From contig VTPC01090622.1 in the NCBI GenBank assembly GCA_011009095.1, forward strand, positions 62,001 through 126,000: DNA of 64,000 bases, in the 5' to 3' direction. The DNA is from Ignelater luminosus (taxonomy: Eukaryota; Arthropoda; Insecta; Coleoptera; Elateridae). Below the pieces are notes generated by a model, which saw nothing but the letters and a program-made list of their open reading frames with translations, made no database searches and had not been told where the DNA came from. A program made the position numbers and the translations under genes. Positions 1-13,400 of the stretch are shown here, piece after piece. Each line of letters starts with the position of its first letter. Within the stretch, counting starts at the first letter, position 1.

Positions 1-1400
1 TCTTTGTATTTATTGAGCTAGCCTTTGTATTCTCTATTTTGCAGATAGAGTTAGGTTTTTAACTGGCATCCAGCTCTGCTTTTTATCTTTCTGTTTGTAA
101 CCTATTTTGTCCTTTGCAGTGGTTATTATAACGTTTTCCACTTCTTCCCATAGACTTGTTAAGTTTTCACCTTTTTCAAATTTGTCCTCAACCGTTGTCT
201 TCACTTTTAAGTTATTTTCTTCGCGAACGGCATTTTTAAGGTCTGTTTGTTTTAATTTTTCAAATGCAATTTGCCTTTCGGGTGGATTTCACTCTAGCTG
301 TGCTAGTTTTATTTGAAAGGATGCTACCAGTAATACATGATCAAAAGTGACGTCGGCTCCTGGGTAGGTGCACGCACTTGATATCGTTGTTCCGAAGGGC
401 CTGTTGATTAAAATGTAGTCGATCTGATTTCAAACTGTGTTTCTCGTGCTGTCGTCTCAAGATTTCTACGTATAAAGGTGCCCAGGTGGTTGTTGAAGCC
501 ATGTGTTAGTTACTTGCATGTTTTCTTCTTGGCAGTACTTGAGGAGGCGGTCGTCTCACTCATTTTTCATTCCTAGACCGTGCGGTCCAACTAGGTCTTC
601 GAATCTTTCCTTTCCCAGTTTTTACTTGAATTTGCTAGTTATTATATTTATCTCATGTTTCTTAACGCTTTTTAGTAATTGCTTGATCCCGTTGTAGAAC
701 TTTTATTCAACTTCTTTCTCTTCTCAGTCTGCTGTAGGATGATGTTAACGTTTATTGGTTTGGCAGTAAGTTTGAGCAAAGCTATTCTGTCAAAGTGTGG
801 AACAAAGTCTATTACAGAGTTTGAGAATTTTTTAGACTGTTATTTCAACCCCTTTTCTATGATCTTTGTGTTGATTGCCTGAGTAATAGTAGTAAAAGTA
901 GAGCACATTCCAGTGTCGGGCCACCACGTCTCTGCAACATCCAGAAGATCGAGATTCAGTCTTTTCATTTCTTACATCACGTTTGCAAGCTTGCCGGTTT
1001 TGTAAACGTCGTACATTCGACGTACCCATTCTGATGTTTTTTCTTATATTAAACCTCGCTTTATTCAAGACAGACAGGAACAATTTTTACCTCTGGAACA
1101 TTTTGCATTGGGTGTATTCATATCATATAAGATTATCTTGGGAACAAACAGTAAGGAGTGATGGACGCGGTTTCCCGTTGCCTTCCCCCATTTGGTGGAA
1201 ATCACATTTTCTTAATTCCCGTGCGGTAGCAAAAGTTGTTGTTTAGGGTTATCCCGCCCATACTTAGTCGTCCGAGCTTCGTTTGTTTTCTAGCAGGGTG
1301 CACCGGGTGACTCCTTATTATCACTCGTGCAGGTGAGGGTGACATTTGGGTGGCTTGATGTGATGATGTTAAGTCCGACCCCTTGCACCCCTATCTACTA
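1..1400 (-). mobile_element. RTE-like LINE, endonuclease domain and 5' end (relic)
   Basis: Degenerate non-LTR retrotransposon read on the minus strand. From 1070 downward the frame starts with an apurinic-endonuclease-like signature (IRMGTSNVRRLQNRQ, normally GTWNVR) and continues as LNLDLLDVAETWWPDTG around 950. The C-terminal part reads QIDYILINRPFG and YPGADVTFDHVLLVASF at about 430-330, with the Asp-His pair of the SDH motif kept (Ser is Phe). The linker to the reverse transcriptase runs off the left edge, so RT is outside the window. Several stops and frameshifts make it dead. Bases 1130-1400 look like its 5' UTR and contain a stretch (near 1172) also found at the start of the LINE at 24.8 kb. 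The family encodes a nicking endonuclease plus RT for target-primed insertion. The RTE assignment is by resemblance; exact clade and 5' border are uncertain. Confidence 0.8.
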
Positions 1401-4400
1401 ATACTTGCCTAAAATTTTTTTGGGATTTCGTATTTATTTGCTTGCAGTGTGCCAGTAAAAATAATATTTCCTTTAATAGGATTTGAGCCAAAGAAATTGA
1501 CGAGAAGAAATTGTCAACTTAAATTCACCTACCTCCACCAAATCAAGATTTAATCTAATGAAGAACTACCTCTCATTTTTCAACTTATTTCTGTTTTGTT
1601 GTTTGTCACCTGGACATTTGCAATAGGTGCCTTTCGTCAATCGGCAGCTACCCAAAATTTAATTCCATAACACCTTGGTTTGCAGTTTATGTAAACTAGG
1701 AGTCGCTAATAGTTCGTCAACTATGAGTTTCTCACTTAAAAAATAACTTTCAGTACGTGCTGCAACAAATTTTGTCAGCATTTATTTGATTTCTGGTATG
1801 ACGATCATCAAACCTTATAAATCTGGCAATTATTTTAAATCTGTTTCTAGTCATGTACGTAAAGAAAAGTTGCTTAAGAACTTTGTGTTCCTTGCATTCC
1901 GAAGATTCTATAAATCAGTCTTGCGGTCTCTGTTTCTTTCTCTACAGTACGTAATTTTATTATCATTTTTTTAATTAAATTTTTATTCGCTTGAATCTAT
2001 TCAAGTATAAACACTGCGTTTAGCCACGAAAAAGTATATGCAGTTATTATAATGAATATGAGCAGTACACCCGTTATCGAGTTCTAAACACGCTTTTAAT
2101 TTACAGTGAAGCTAACACTTAACAGTAAATATTGACCATGAAAAGAAACGTTGCAACAAAAATAACAAAATTGAATAAAACATTAGTTAAGTAACAGTAA
2201 TTGCTAAACTAAATCTAAAGAAATATTTACATGGGCACCTGATAGCCAGGCCTTAATACCTAAATTGTTCTGCAAATATAATTAAGATTAAATAAATACA
2301 GACAAACTAAGTTAATAAAATGGGACTGTAATATACCGCGGCACGTTGTGATTTAAAATCAAATTTGAGTTACACAAGACAAATTATTGCTACTCCTAAA
2401 AGCGTCTAAGAAACCAGCAGAACAAAGATACTGAACTATAGACTTCACCAGGACTACCTGCTGGTTACCTGGTTAAAGTTGTAGGTCATAATGGTCACCA
2501 CCTACCACACAAAACATGCGAAGTTTTCTACTTTTTTTGCTAGTATTCAACATTTAGGAAACGTGACACTAAAGATTTCACTCTGTGATTTCTCTGAAAG
2601 CTAGTCAAATAGAAATTTAACCCCAATGCGTTAACTTCTCTTGCCAAAACGATATTTCCAGCTCCTGTTGCGATAAAACAAGACTTGGCCACTAATGTTG
2701 GTTTGCTATTAGACAAAAATCTCTTCTAATATTTACGGTTCTTTCATATCGCTACTATACTTTTTCTCTGTGCGAAATCTACTGATTATCCTTTTCGATC
2801 TGGATTTTCCGTTTCATAATAAATGTGGGGCTCACCTTCATTCTAGTTTTGCAATATTTGTAACTTTAGTTTCTTTTTCTAATCCATCACCTTAAATATT
2901 TATACGTCAGTACTTCCATTAGAGGTATGAACAATAGCATACAAATGTTATTTACCGTCAGTGCTATTGTCATTGTTTTTCTAGACACCGTCTCCTGAAA
3001 AATAGTATTAAACAGTTTATTGTACGTTTTTTTTGTGCTGGCAATTCTATACCTATTTATGATATATGTTTTACGCTAATTATTATTAGCCGGACAGATA
3101 CTATCGTCTAATCTACCTAAAGGAAGTTTATAACTCACAATTAGAAGATAATTTTGTAAAACCCTTTTTGACAGAGTTATTAACGTTAGACTACTATCGT
3201 ATAGGGGACACTGATATACTAATTGGAAATTAATATTTTTGATCCTGATAACAGAGCACTGCAGCGAGCTTAGTATTATAAGTTAACAGGAATTACGATT
3301 TTTCTTCATCATGAACGATAGACCCATCTGACAAATTGTTATTTTCTTAAAGTCGATGTGTTTGTGTATAACTGTATGTAAAGTTAGCAATCCATATATG
3401 AGTATATCCTTCCCATCATAGTAGTAGTATTCATAGTATCTGAATATATCTAGTTCTTTTTAATGTGTTACTGCACCTTTCTAAAACACAATACGCAAAT
3501 TAAATGACCTGTTTACAAAAGCATTTTAGAACCCCACGCTCAAAAAATTAGATTCGGCCACTAGATTAGGTCTGTCTTAATGTTATTCACGTGCCCCCTG
3601 TTAATGGAGGGTTCCGCTTTAACATTTAGTAGGGGACAATCGTTATGTCTGTCAACTTTAAAAGGGTCATTAACGAAGTTTGATTTTTGACTTTTTACTT
3701 TCGTTTGTCTATGTTAACTGTTTAGAGCTTTTGAAAACTTCTTTTGAAATCTAAGTGGATGAAAGATTGTTTCCCTAGCATTTTTTGAATTTGAATTTAA
3801 AACGGTATAGTTAAGAGTTTTTATATTAGAATTTTAATTTCTCTTTCACTGTTTAAATTAATATGTATGGTTTACATATGAATGTGTTTCTCATAAAATA
3901 CTCTTCATAATATTAAGCAAAATTTGTTTCAGGCATAAAATATACACATTTAACCACCCCATTTTAATTAATTGAATTGTAATTTGACGCTGTATGCCTC
4001 GAAACCATTCATTTTGTTAATGTGGCAAACTGGCAAAAAGGCTTCGCATCATGTCTGCAGGTGACTGTATTTAAACATATGCCTTGTTAAAGTAAGCTCT
4101 CCCGTGAGTGAACCCATTGCAACAATAGACACAAAACAAAACCTTTCTCAACCAAATTGTCATACAACCACACACAACCGCACAGTGAAACGAAGCAGAT
4201 ATTTTATACACATTTTACTAGGTCAAAGCTGTGCAGCAAATTGGCAGCTGTTGAAAGCTTTCATGCAAGGTGAATTGGTGACCCACGAGTCTGTCGAATC
4301 GTAAATGATTAACAACAGTTAGTAGGCGTTGACATTGACTATTCATTTTAGGGGGATGATGTTGCGTTTAGTACGCAAACAAAAAGGGTGTAAATAAGGA

Positions 4401-5786
4401 ATTTATTTAACCCACCTATACTGTGTATTATAGTATGAAGTAAATGAAGAAGCAAATAGGCCGACTTTAAATGAGAGTTGACTATAACGATGTGTAATCA
4501 GTGTAAAAGCTATGTAATTTAATTGGCTAATGGTTGGCTCTGAGTACCCAGCTGTGATTACAAAATTTACTTACAAATCTTAATTGAAGGAGGAAAGAGG
4601 AAGTTAAAACGCAAAGTGGATTCTTTAACTTTCGGAAATCAACAACGTTAAGCGAATATACAAGCTACAGCTTTTTGTTAACATCTATTAGTGAATAATT
4701 TGTGTGTTGCTTCTTCTTACTAGTTAGTGGTTAATAACGATGTACATACAAAGCCACCTTTTGTATTTTATCAGTTAGCTAATTGCTAAAAATAGCTTTT
4801 ATCATAAATAATGTTTTGTAAATTCTTGCTAACAAACCCGACGTGCCTTGAAATAATTGGCTTTAGCCTTTGAAAAAAAAACTAATTGGCAAAGAGAAGT
4901 TTTTAACTTTGTAGAAAACTTCCGAATTAGATTATCAATAAATGTATATCGAAGCAAACGATGACAAATAATGTTTTTTATTATTATGAGAAACTTATTA
5001 TACACATGACGAGTTCGGGAAAAAATTTGGAAATAAAAGGAGGAACAAGGGAAGACCTAATAAGAAGAGCTCGTCTTCCTACAACGAGGGTTTTCATAGC
5101 CAAAATCAAAGATAAAACTATTAAATCCACAATTTTAATTATTAAGATAAATAGAAATCTGATGTTTTGTCTCCTATTACAGAGGTTGCTCCAGGGAGAA
5201 GGCCTATCGTTCTATTGAACTTGATTACGAACAAACAGCTGTATTTATTAAGGTCGCATTGGAGAAACGCTGTAGCTTAAGAAAACATTAATTGCATTGA
5301 TCAAATATTCAGAATTATAAGGAAAATAACAAACAATCATGTAAACGAATAAAATGAAAATTTTTACTCTATCACACTGTACAAACCTTTTTGTCAACTC
5401 CCTGTATGGTACCTGTACTTGCTATCAATTTAGAATCTAAACAAATGAAATTACATGGTCTATTTGAAGAACGAACTCTGTATACTTGCATTATTTATTG
5501 GAGTTGTCATTCGAATACCACTGAAGAAGTTTCTTTGTGCCTTCAGACGGATTTTAGAGAACAAATTTTTGTTTGGGTGTAACAAAATAGGTAATAAAAG
5601 GTAAATTTGAAATTTATAATAAAAACAACTGAATACTGGTACTTATTTGTTTAAAAAATAATCAAAATATAATGCAGAAGGTTTTGAACACACCCTTCTA
5701 TCTGATACGATGACAGTGTAGACCTTGTAATAGATGAATCACGTTGAGTATCATGAATCTCTCTGAGTATTTTTGAGTATTTTCAA
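1401..5786. other. AT-rich non-coding DNA, no recognisable gene
   Basis: Only short open frames (under 90 codons) with no recognised motif. No terminal repeats, RNA gene or splice-bounded exon could be supported. Probably intronic or ancient transposon DNA. Confidence 0.5.
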
Positions 5787-6190
5787 TGCATCAACCGTTT
5801 TAAAAGATCACAAAGTTTGATGTCTGGATTATAGGATAGACAGTCCATATCACGTTCAGTAAACCGTTCAGCATCTAGGGCGACGATCCGATTAGAATTA
5901 AAATGTTTCTCGATACCAAGCAAAAACCTCAGTAATACGTTGAACTTCATCCTGCATAAACCAAGAGTTTCAAATCATTGGGCAACGGGGTAATTCAATT
6001 CCAATTATATAGTAACATTATGCAACTTTAGTGGTTTCTATAATTCCGTTTGCGATGACAGTACACCAAGCAGTAGCCTTTGGGAATAAAGTGATAGATA
6101 AACTGGGGCATGTGGGTTTTCAGTACCCTAGTAGTACCAGTTTTGTTTAGTGGTTCAAGCTGGTGGCGTGTTTTATCAGTAAATCAAATG
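5787..6190 (-). pseudogene. IS630/Tc1/mariner-superfamily transposase relic (DDE)
   Basis: Minus-strand remnant of a cut-and-paste transposase. Read downward from 6190 the segments are FTDKTRHQLE (family usually FTDET), then in another frame TENPHAPVYLSLYSQR, then WFMQDEVQRITEVFAW, then HFNSNRIVALDAERFTERD and YNPDIKLCD. These match, in order, the three catalytic regions of the insect group with WFQQDGA and SPDLxPCDFFLWG motifs. The first, second and third acidic residues can all be recognised, although the Glu after the first Asp is Lys and the FLWG tail is lost. At least three frameshifts or stops separate the pieces. Only the catalytic core remains; N-terminal helix-turn-helix and terminal repeats were not found. 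Confidence 0.7.
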
Positions 6191-6778
6191 TGATTCTTAT
6201 CGATGATTTTATTCTCTAAGCTTTTAACAATCAGATTTCCAAATAGAAGCGTTGTTTTTCGCAGTGGCATCCAGCAGATCTTAGCGAAATTGAATTAACT
6301 GATTCTTGTACGACAATCTCTCTTACGGGTTCGTTGTATTCCGAGAGCGACGCATGATTAAATTTCCCACTAAGCAGTTAGAGAAAAATACAATAGTAGA
6401 ACCTCTTTTGAAAATTTATAAAATTACATCGGAGTGATCACACTGTTGCCATAACAGTAAAGCATTCGTCAGTAACAGTAACAAGCGTTATGTAATTGTT
6501 AGATCAAGAGACAGTTTACCTGTTCTGGTAGCTTTGGTTTTGGCTGTTTTTTTTCACCTGCTGCAAAATCTAATGCCATCTGTTAGTTGAAGAATTCATG
6601 ACCTTTCTCAAATAGAACAGTGAAACAAATATTTAGTGTAGCGGCGTTATAAAGATGTGCAAAGTTTCTTACGATTTATTAATTTAGCGGACTTTAAAAA
6701 CAAAATAAAAGCGAGTTTTTATACATCCAATCTCCAATTATACAAACATCTAAAATTCATTTAATTGGTTGAGAGAAT

Positions 6779-7397
6779 TTGGACAATTCAAGCTTAATCC
6801 GGAAATTGTCGTTGTGAGATTAACTTTTTTAAGATTAATTTCTAATGATCTCTGTCGAAAGTGCAGCCTCACAGTTTCATTAAACTAAGTAAAAAGGTTT
6901 GAACAGCAATAATTGTGAGTACGTTATTCATTTCGCAAATTTTCCTTTTATACAGTTTTTAACATGCTGATATCATAACAATTATTACAATAACTAGATA
7001 ACAAGGAAATCACATTAGTTCAAGAATCTCCAAATATAACAATTACAAAACTAATTTATATTTTAGAAACGTTAATAATTTGTTTTTACTATAACGTAAT
7101 ATAGAATTAGTATAATGTTCATTTTCGTATACAATAGTAAGAAAAATCTGATTCACTTTTTATGTTGCGTTGGCCATAACTGCAACGTTGGTGGTTTAGC
7201 ACATTCCTTCACTTGAAAAATGTGATATTGGTAATAAATGTGTTTTGAAATGACCTAGACTAAATTCTTTAATATTTGAATTAAGGGTTTTTGATTTAAG
7301 TTTGTAGAAAAATTGGAAATAATGAGCCTTTTTCTTAAAAGAAAAAAACCTGTTTTAGTTTGAAATAAACCCATCAGTTTCAAAATTGAACATATTG
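6779..7397 (+). repeat. Dispersed repeat, copy A (interrupted)
   Basis: Bases 6779-6972 align by eye with 8846-9052 in the same orientation, sharing stretches such as CCTCACAGTTTCATTAA and AACATGCTGATA. A second block, 7328-7397, aligns with 9053-9115. Copy A therefore has about 355 extra bases between the two blocks. No coding potential or terminal structure was recognised; family unknown. Confidence 0.65.
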
Positions 7398-8845
7398 GCG
7401 ATTCGAGAAATGTTTTGAAGAGAATATATGGATGTTGCACATTTGAATGAATGTTGGTTCTGTGATAGAAATTAAATTCTTTGTTATTAAATGAAATTCT
7501 TAAAATCTAACTGGATGAAATTTGTTTAATTTTAATTAACTGACGTCTCCAGAAAACTTTTGAGGGTTAATGTCTCTGGGTGTGTTTGAAATCAATAGAT
7601 ATTGTTGTAATACATTTTCGTTTGTAAAGTAGTCGTTGTGGAAGGTTAAATACTTAAAGTTGTGAAACTTATAACTTGCAAATGTAATAAGTTAAATAGA
7701 ATGGAGTCTTTAGAATCAATTATTAAAAGGAGGAAACAATTGAATTTGGTTTTGATATACCTTGAATTGAAATTGGTGACTCCAAAGATTTTGGTCAGCT
7801 TCTTTTTTCGTCATGAAGCCTGAAAATCATTTATAAATTGATTAATATTTAGTTGTAGTTTTTGAATGGTAGTTAGACGCTTTCGACCAATTTAGTGCAA
7901 ACCGGATGACTTCTAAATCCATTGTATGTTGATGAATTCTTCTATGTTTATTTTTTATAATTGATGTCTTCCATGGATTGAATGTGTTTGCAGCCCGAAA
8001 CTTGGCAGAGAGGCGTACATTCTTTACAACGCTGTTCGGACTCGGCCGTAGCGACCCGTGTTGTAATAGAGACAGTTGGGGAGCTCTTGTTTATTGTGTC
8101 TGCTGCAGCAGTCATTGGTTAGGGTGAGTCCTTGTGGTTAAATTTTCTTCGGTGGTGTAAATCCTCTGCCTCACTAATTCTTGACTTCTGACACAACTGC
8201 AATAGGGCACTTTGCAGCGCACGCGATTGCTGCATCGTGTTGGTTCTACAAGCGGCTGTCATCCATCTTGTTGGTGTTAAAATGTTTGATCAGCATCTGT
8301 ATGTGCATATGTTATGTTGGTGATGGAAATTTTTTTTTTGTCGTGATAGGTTGCGTCGGTTGTGATGACAGTACACCGTGAAAGCTTTTGGTAGTTCCGG
8401 TGCTGCGTCCAAGATGACTTATCTTGGACTTTATTTGGTGCAGTACTGACGGCGTAGATGCAGATCTGGTAGAAGAATGTCCCGATGATGAGAATATTGG
8501 TTAATGATGCAACGAACTGACATGGGAAGAAAATGCGTTAGCATCTTTCTCTTTTTTCAAATGTAGAAAATCTTCTCCGTGGTATACTCTGTAGCACAGA
8601 TGCTAATCCTCTCCTTCAAGAGAATAGATTGAAGGACGATGTCCATTGATGACATTGAAAGTGAGATATAACCTCTCGCAAGGTTCATGTCTGATACAAG
8701 GGTGCCGGACAGATTGAAGCCAATTAGTCCTAGGCTATCTGATGCACAGTACCAACCAACGTATAATTAATACTGAGAGCAAAAGCATTATTTGTTGTAC
8801 GCTTGGTAAACGGCATTTCCACGCCTATTAATACTCGTAGGACCG
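7398..8845. other. Non-coding stretch, no recognisable gene
   Basis: A somewhat GC-richer patch (about 7990-8120 and 8180-8500) has no frame with recognisable motifs. It may be a further element relic, but nothing supports a family. Confidence 0.4.
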
Positions 8846-9115
8846 TAGACAATTATCCAGACTTAGCCCGGAAATTGTTGTTGCAAGATTAACTTTTTTT
8901 AAGGTTAATCTCTGATGATTTGCATGCCTAAACTGTAGCCTCACAGTTTCATTAAGCTAGTTAAAAGGCTTTTAGCGGCAAGACAAATTAATGTTTAATA
9001 CTGTTTAATAATTTCAGAAGTTTTTTTCTTATAAAGTTTTAACATGCTGATAGAAAGAAAAAATCTTTTTGATTTTGAAATAAAATGATCAATTTCATAG
9101 TTGAACAAATTTAAA
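8846..9115 (+). repeat. Dispersed repeat, copy B
   Basis: Continuous counterpart of the repeat at 6779-7397, same strand, with scattered substitutions. It lacks the roughly 355-base block found in copy A, so B is probably closer to the original layout. Confidence 0.65.
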
Positions 9116-9429
9116 AAGTTTGTGCACGAAACCGAGCTACTATTTTAACTATTGTCCGACGACAGCAAATGTTAAATTATATTTAACTTTTTTCGATGAC
9201 AATTACACTGACGGGACTGAAAGTGTAGTTATTTTAAATGGATATTCAAACCCAAAAGGGTTAGTCAAATGCCTTTTTAGCGGACACTTGAGGACAAATC
9301 TAAATCGGCTGTTATTTAGCATTCAATCCCATACTGTCGCCAGTAAATGGCAGCCTTTCCACTCTCGATTTGAAGTGAGGCTTTCATACGTGCAAATGGT
9401 TTCCAGCAACGCTTTGCCTTGAAGTAGCT

Positions 9430-10410
9430 TAATGTACACTGCTATCAGTCGCTTGATCAGATTGTCTAAGGCAAGAATTCTCAGGAAAACTTGCATCAAC
9501 AAGTACGCACGGATAACTCAGACGTAAACATGGCCTGTCATCATATGAGCTACCCTATTCTTTGCAGAAATAATCTCCCAAAGGTCCTTACAGCAAGAAC
9601 GACCCCATCGCGTTTATGAAGAATATGAGCAGATGGAAACCAGTACAACATATGATGGCAGAATGTCTTCCAGCTGCTAGAACTATGCCATAAAGCGATT
9701 GGTCAAATGTCATCACACAAGACGAGTGATTTTGGCTTATGCACTATTTAACTACAGAGAAGAGACGAGTGTAAATTGTAGTTAGATTTGAGGGTATGCA
9801 ATTATGTAAAAGAGTAAGGAGAGAACAGTTGGTGTTTTATACCCTTGCTGATTCCCTACAGTTGCGGTATTCATGAATCCACTCTAACCTGAACTTGGTG
9901 TTGTTAGTGAGATGAGCTTCTAGAGCAATTTCAGGTTCCGGAAGATCTATGCTGACGTCCTCCACCTAAAGAAAAGCTGTTCTGAGACTTACAGATCGTT
10001 GATAGGAAGTACGAATATGAAATCGGATCTTGCTGGAGAAATATTCAACCGCGGTACAGGAGCGCTTGCATTGACGAATTCCTCCGACGTGGGAAGTCCC
10101 GTATTCACCTGATGTCTTGATACTGCAGTCCACTGAAGGCGGTGCATTTTGAGCAGCCAAGTTCTGAAAATTGAAGGGTCCTTTGTAGGACGCGCATCGA
10201 TAACGTGTCCAACAGCAGCCTTGATCTGTGTCAGCAATGAAGGGGGTCACTAACGCCGAGTTGCAGTGGTGATATAAACGAACAAGCGCAGCAATGATTG
10301 GGTAGGAAATTGTAGTCGCTTTTCTCTTGGTGGGTTTGTCGTCCTGTAATAGACTACAATCTTTATCGTTGTCCTTAAAGACTGTGGTATCAAATCTGAC
10401 ACAAAACAAA
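9430..10410 (-). pseudogene. Relic of an uncharacterised multicopy insect gene family (TFDQ...GGFH type)
   Basis: On the minus strand, 9720-9590 reads VMTFDQSLYGIVLAAGR, then CTGFHLLIFFINAMGSFL. After a frameshift, 9590-9440 reads ISAKNRVAHMMTGHVYV and VIRAYLLMQVFLRIL. This order of motifs (TFDQPLY, then a GGFH[L/I] block with LMSF.G.IG, then an N.V..M..G..Y.RA.R.H block) resembles a multicopy protein family that I recall from insect and other invertebrate genomes, usually annotated as uncharacterised. Bases 9966-10409 hold two overlapping minus-strand frames (147 and 82 codons) that may be its upstream part, but I see no secure match there. Function unknown. The copy number suggests spread by, or as, a mobile element; that is inference. 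Confidence 0.45.
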
Positions 10411-13400
10411 CTTAATTTGTAATTAGTTCAAGCGCTACACCTAGAAACACAAAAGTCCAAGATGACAGATTTTCCACAAAACAGATTTTTTGGAATTTTG
10501 AGTCCACTAATCTTCAGCTTGTTTTTCTAAAGGAAATATGACCATTGGTTATTGGGAAAGCTTTTTTGAATGCGACTTTAATATTTAAGTTCTCATAATA
10601 TGTTTGTGTGTGTAACACGGTCTACATTTCGGGACTATGTCCATGTTACTGTTGACAAATAAAGCGAGACTCGATCTTTTGGTTTTTCTCATAAGTAGTT
10701 TCCTTGCAGAAAAGGAAAATAAAAAGGAGACTTGAAATTTTTAATTTGAATTCTACTATTAGTCAACATTTTAGATGAGACCTTATTGCAACTTTCAAGA
10801 TTATTCATAATTTCCTTTTAGTACACTTTATTTAGCAACAGTGTTATAACTATAACTTTAAATTAACGCCTGAACAATTTGTTTCTAGGTGTAGGCAGTT
10901 TCATTTTGGTAAAGTGGTTATTAATTATTGGAATTTGTATTGTTTCTATTTGTATTTTGCTGACAAATGAAAAAAACAAATACTAGAAAGATAAAATATC
11001 AAGTACATTAAATTCAAATCTTCATCTCTTTAATGAATTCTCAGAATAGCACTGAAGGTGTAACGTGAACAAAACAAACACAAATTGTTACAATTGCTCT
11101 AATATTAAATGTTGACTACACCACTGCGTGAAACAAGCTTTATGAATGAAATTTAAACACCTACGTAGCACAACAATGTTAGTGTATACTATTGACATAG
11201 CCAAAGATGTTAAACGTGACACTTTCGTATGATAAATGATGATGTGAAACAGAATGATTTGCCACAGTGACGTGGATCCCGTTGCTTAATATAGACTGTT
11301 ACTACCTACTCCTTTTGAATGTCATGTTACCTACTTATTTTGCATCCCACTATTTCTCTAGATTTAAATTACAATGGTAACCAATCTTTAATTTTGATTA
11401 CTTTTGTGAACTTTTTGTTTAGAAGACAGAATAACACGAAATACGGTTGAAAAGGTTTTTAGCCAGATTTGTAGCATTCAAACATAAATAAGTGTAAAGA
11501 AATCTGTTATTGCACAACTTATGCTTATCTTTAGATGTATAACTACGTTTCGAAGAATCGAACCGGTTTTTAAAAAAATAATTTTCGAAAAAATCGAATT
11601 ATTTGAAACTTTACGATCTCTCGTTTACTAGAGGAGTATTACAATAAAAACTACCGAGGAAAGTAGAAACCAGCAATGTCATATTTTGTCAAGATCTTTT
11701 ATTTTGCATCTAATTTTACTACATTATTTAAATATACGTACACTATGTATAATATCATGTCACATTAGCATAATATAAAAGCGAATTATTCGGGAGAAAT
11801 AAATTTCTGTCTTGTCCTTTGTAAACTAAGAATGTCAGAAAAATTAATTAAAATGCTTTAGTGGAGAGCACTTTTTGGAAATTTAAATCTCCATGTAAGA
11901 TAGACTTTTTTAAATTTTAATTGAACCATAATCCAACTACATAAAAACCTCTTACCCTATTTTTTCAATTCTCTGTCTTCAAGTGGTTCATTAGCAATGC
12001 AAGTTGGCTAATGGAAAGGGCGGGCATTGAAAGCTTGATGAAAGAAGTTTGGCTTGCATTATAGATTTTTTTCGGTATAATTGGAAAAGCAGGTAATGAA
12101 ATTTATCTTCAACAGATTATTTGGATTTTAATGATTTCATAAGAATACTATACAGAATTCCACGCGTTTTCTGCCCAACGAGAGTTGTGTAAGAGAGATT
12201 TGAATTTGTATTGTAAACGGATATATCATCTCAATACGTTATTTGCATTTAATGAATATTTATATATTTTAGGGTGTACAGTTTTTTTTTGCAGAATTAG
12301 GTAATTGAAATGTGTTGCTTGCTCAACTGAGTATTATGGTTTATAGAATTGAAAAGCTTTTGCCGCTCATTAATTCTGAACACATCCCTCTAAAGGCAAA
12401 TTGTATGGCCTTTATAACGAGAGTGAACATAAAACATGAACGCTTGTTATAGCATGAATTTTAGTTAATATATGCGTATTTTATTGTACTGATAAGACTT
12501 ACTTTATTATTATTTGAATTAAATTTTATTAAACCAAAATTGGAATATAAAAGGATTCAATGAAATTAATTATTCTAATGTTTAATAAACATTATTTTAA
12601 TAAGCTCACGTTTTAAAATCCAATTAAACAACGAAGATGTATCATTGTTAATTGAAAAACGTAAAGGAATTAATGATATATTCGTCTTTGGAAAAATTGT
12701 TTAGAAAAGATTCTCATATAAAAACACCGTTTTTACAGGCATATTACGAAAATATTAACATTTTACCCTTACGAAACAATTATAAGAATACTCGAAATAC
12801 TATTCTATCTTCCAATATTTATTATCTCCGGTAACGAATTCTTTATTTACTCACTGAAATTGGGGAGTTATTTTTACACAAATATAAAACATGTTACAAT
12901 GTGGATGTGATTTGGTACATATTCATTCTTTATCTCGAAATTGCTTACAAATTGTTTTTCTTTCTATTTGAAATTGCAGAGGACGCTCTGAATATTGACC
13001 TAGTTAAAAGCACATAATATAGAGTACTATCTCGAAGTAGTAATATCTGAATGAAAGAAGCTTTCCGAAATAAATACGTAGTTTATTAGTTGTGGAAATG
13101 GCATTGGCATATAAAACCAAAAAATAGAATTTTGCTATCTCTAATAAAAAGTATGAGTTATTATGCTTTACAAAATTTTTTCACTTAAGAGTTCTAAAAA
13201 TTGTTTTCTATGCACAGCACATTTTCTAAAAATTATGACTTACGTTTCTACTAAAAGCCCTTGTCTGTCTTTAATATTCTTTGGATTTCTTCATCATGAA
13301 TGGCTAGATTTCTTTGCGTAAGAAACCAACTGATGCAGTAAACTATTTAAGGTAACAAGAATGTTAAGAAAGTTCTTTGTCTTTGCTACTCTTAAAGTTT

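Noticed and set aside
6050..8377. GATGACAGTACACC occurs at about 6054 and 8364, possibly two transposase copies
   Set aside because: Only about 14 bases match; the surroundings at 8.3 kb show none of the other transposase blocks.
9120..9422. 100-codon plus-strand open frame
   Set aside because: Lies beside and partly over repeat and minus-strand family relics; no motif, no splice or promoter support.
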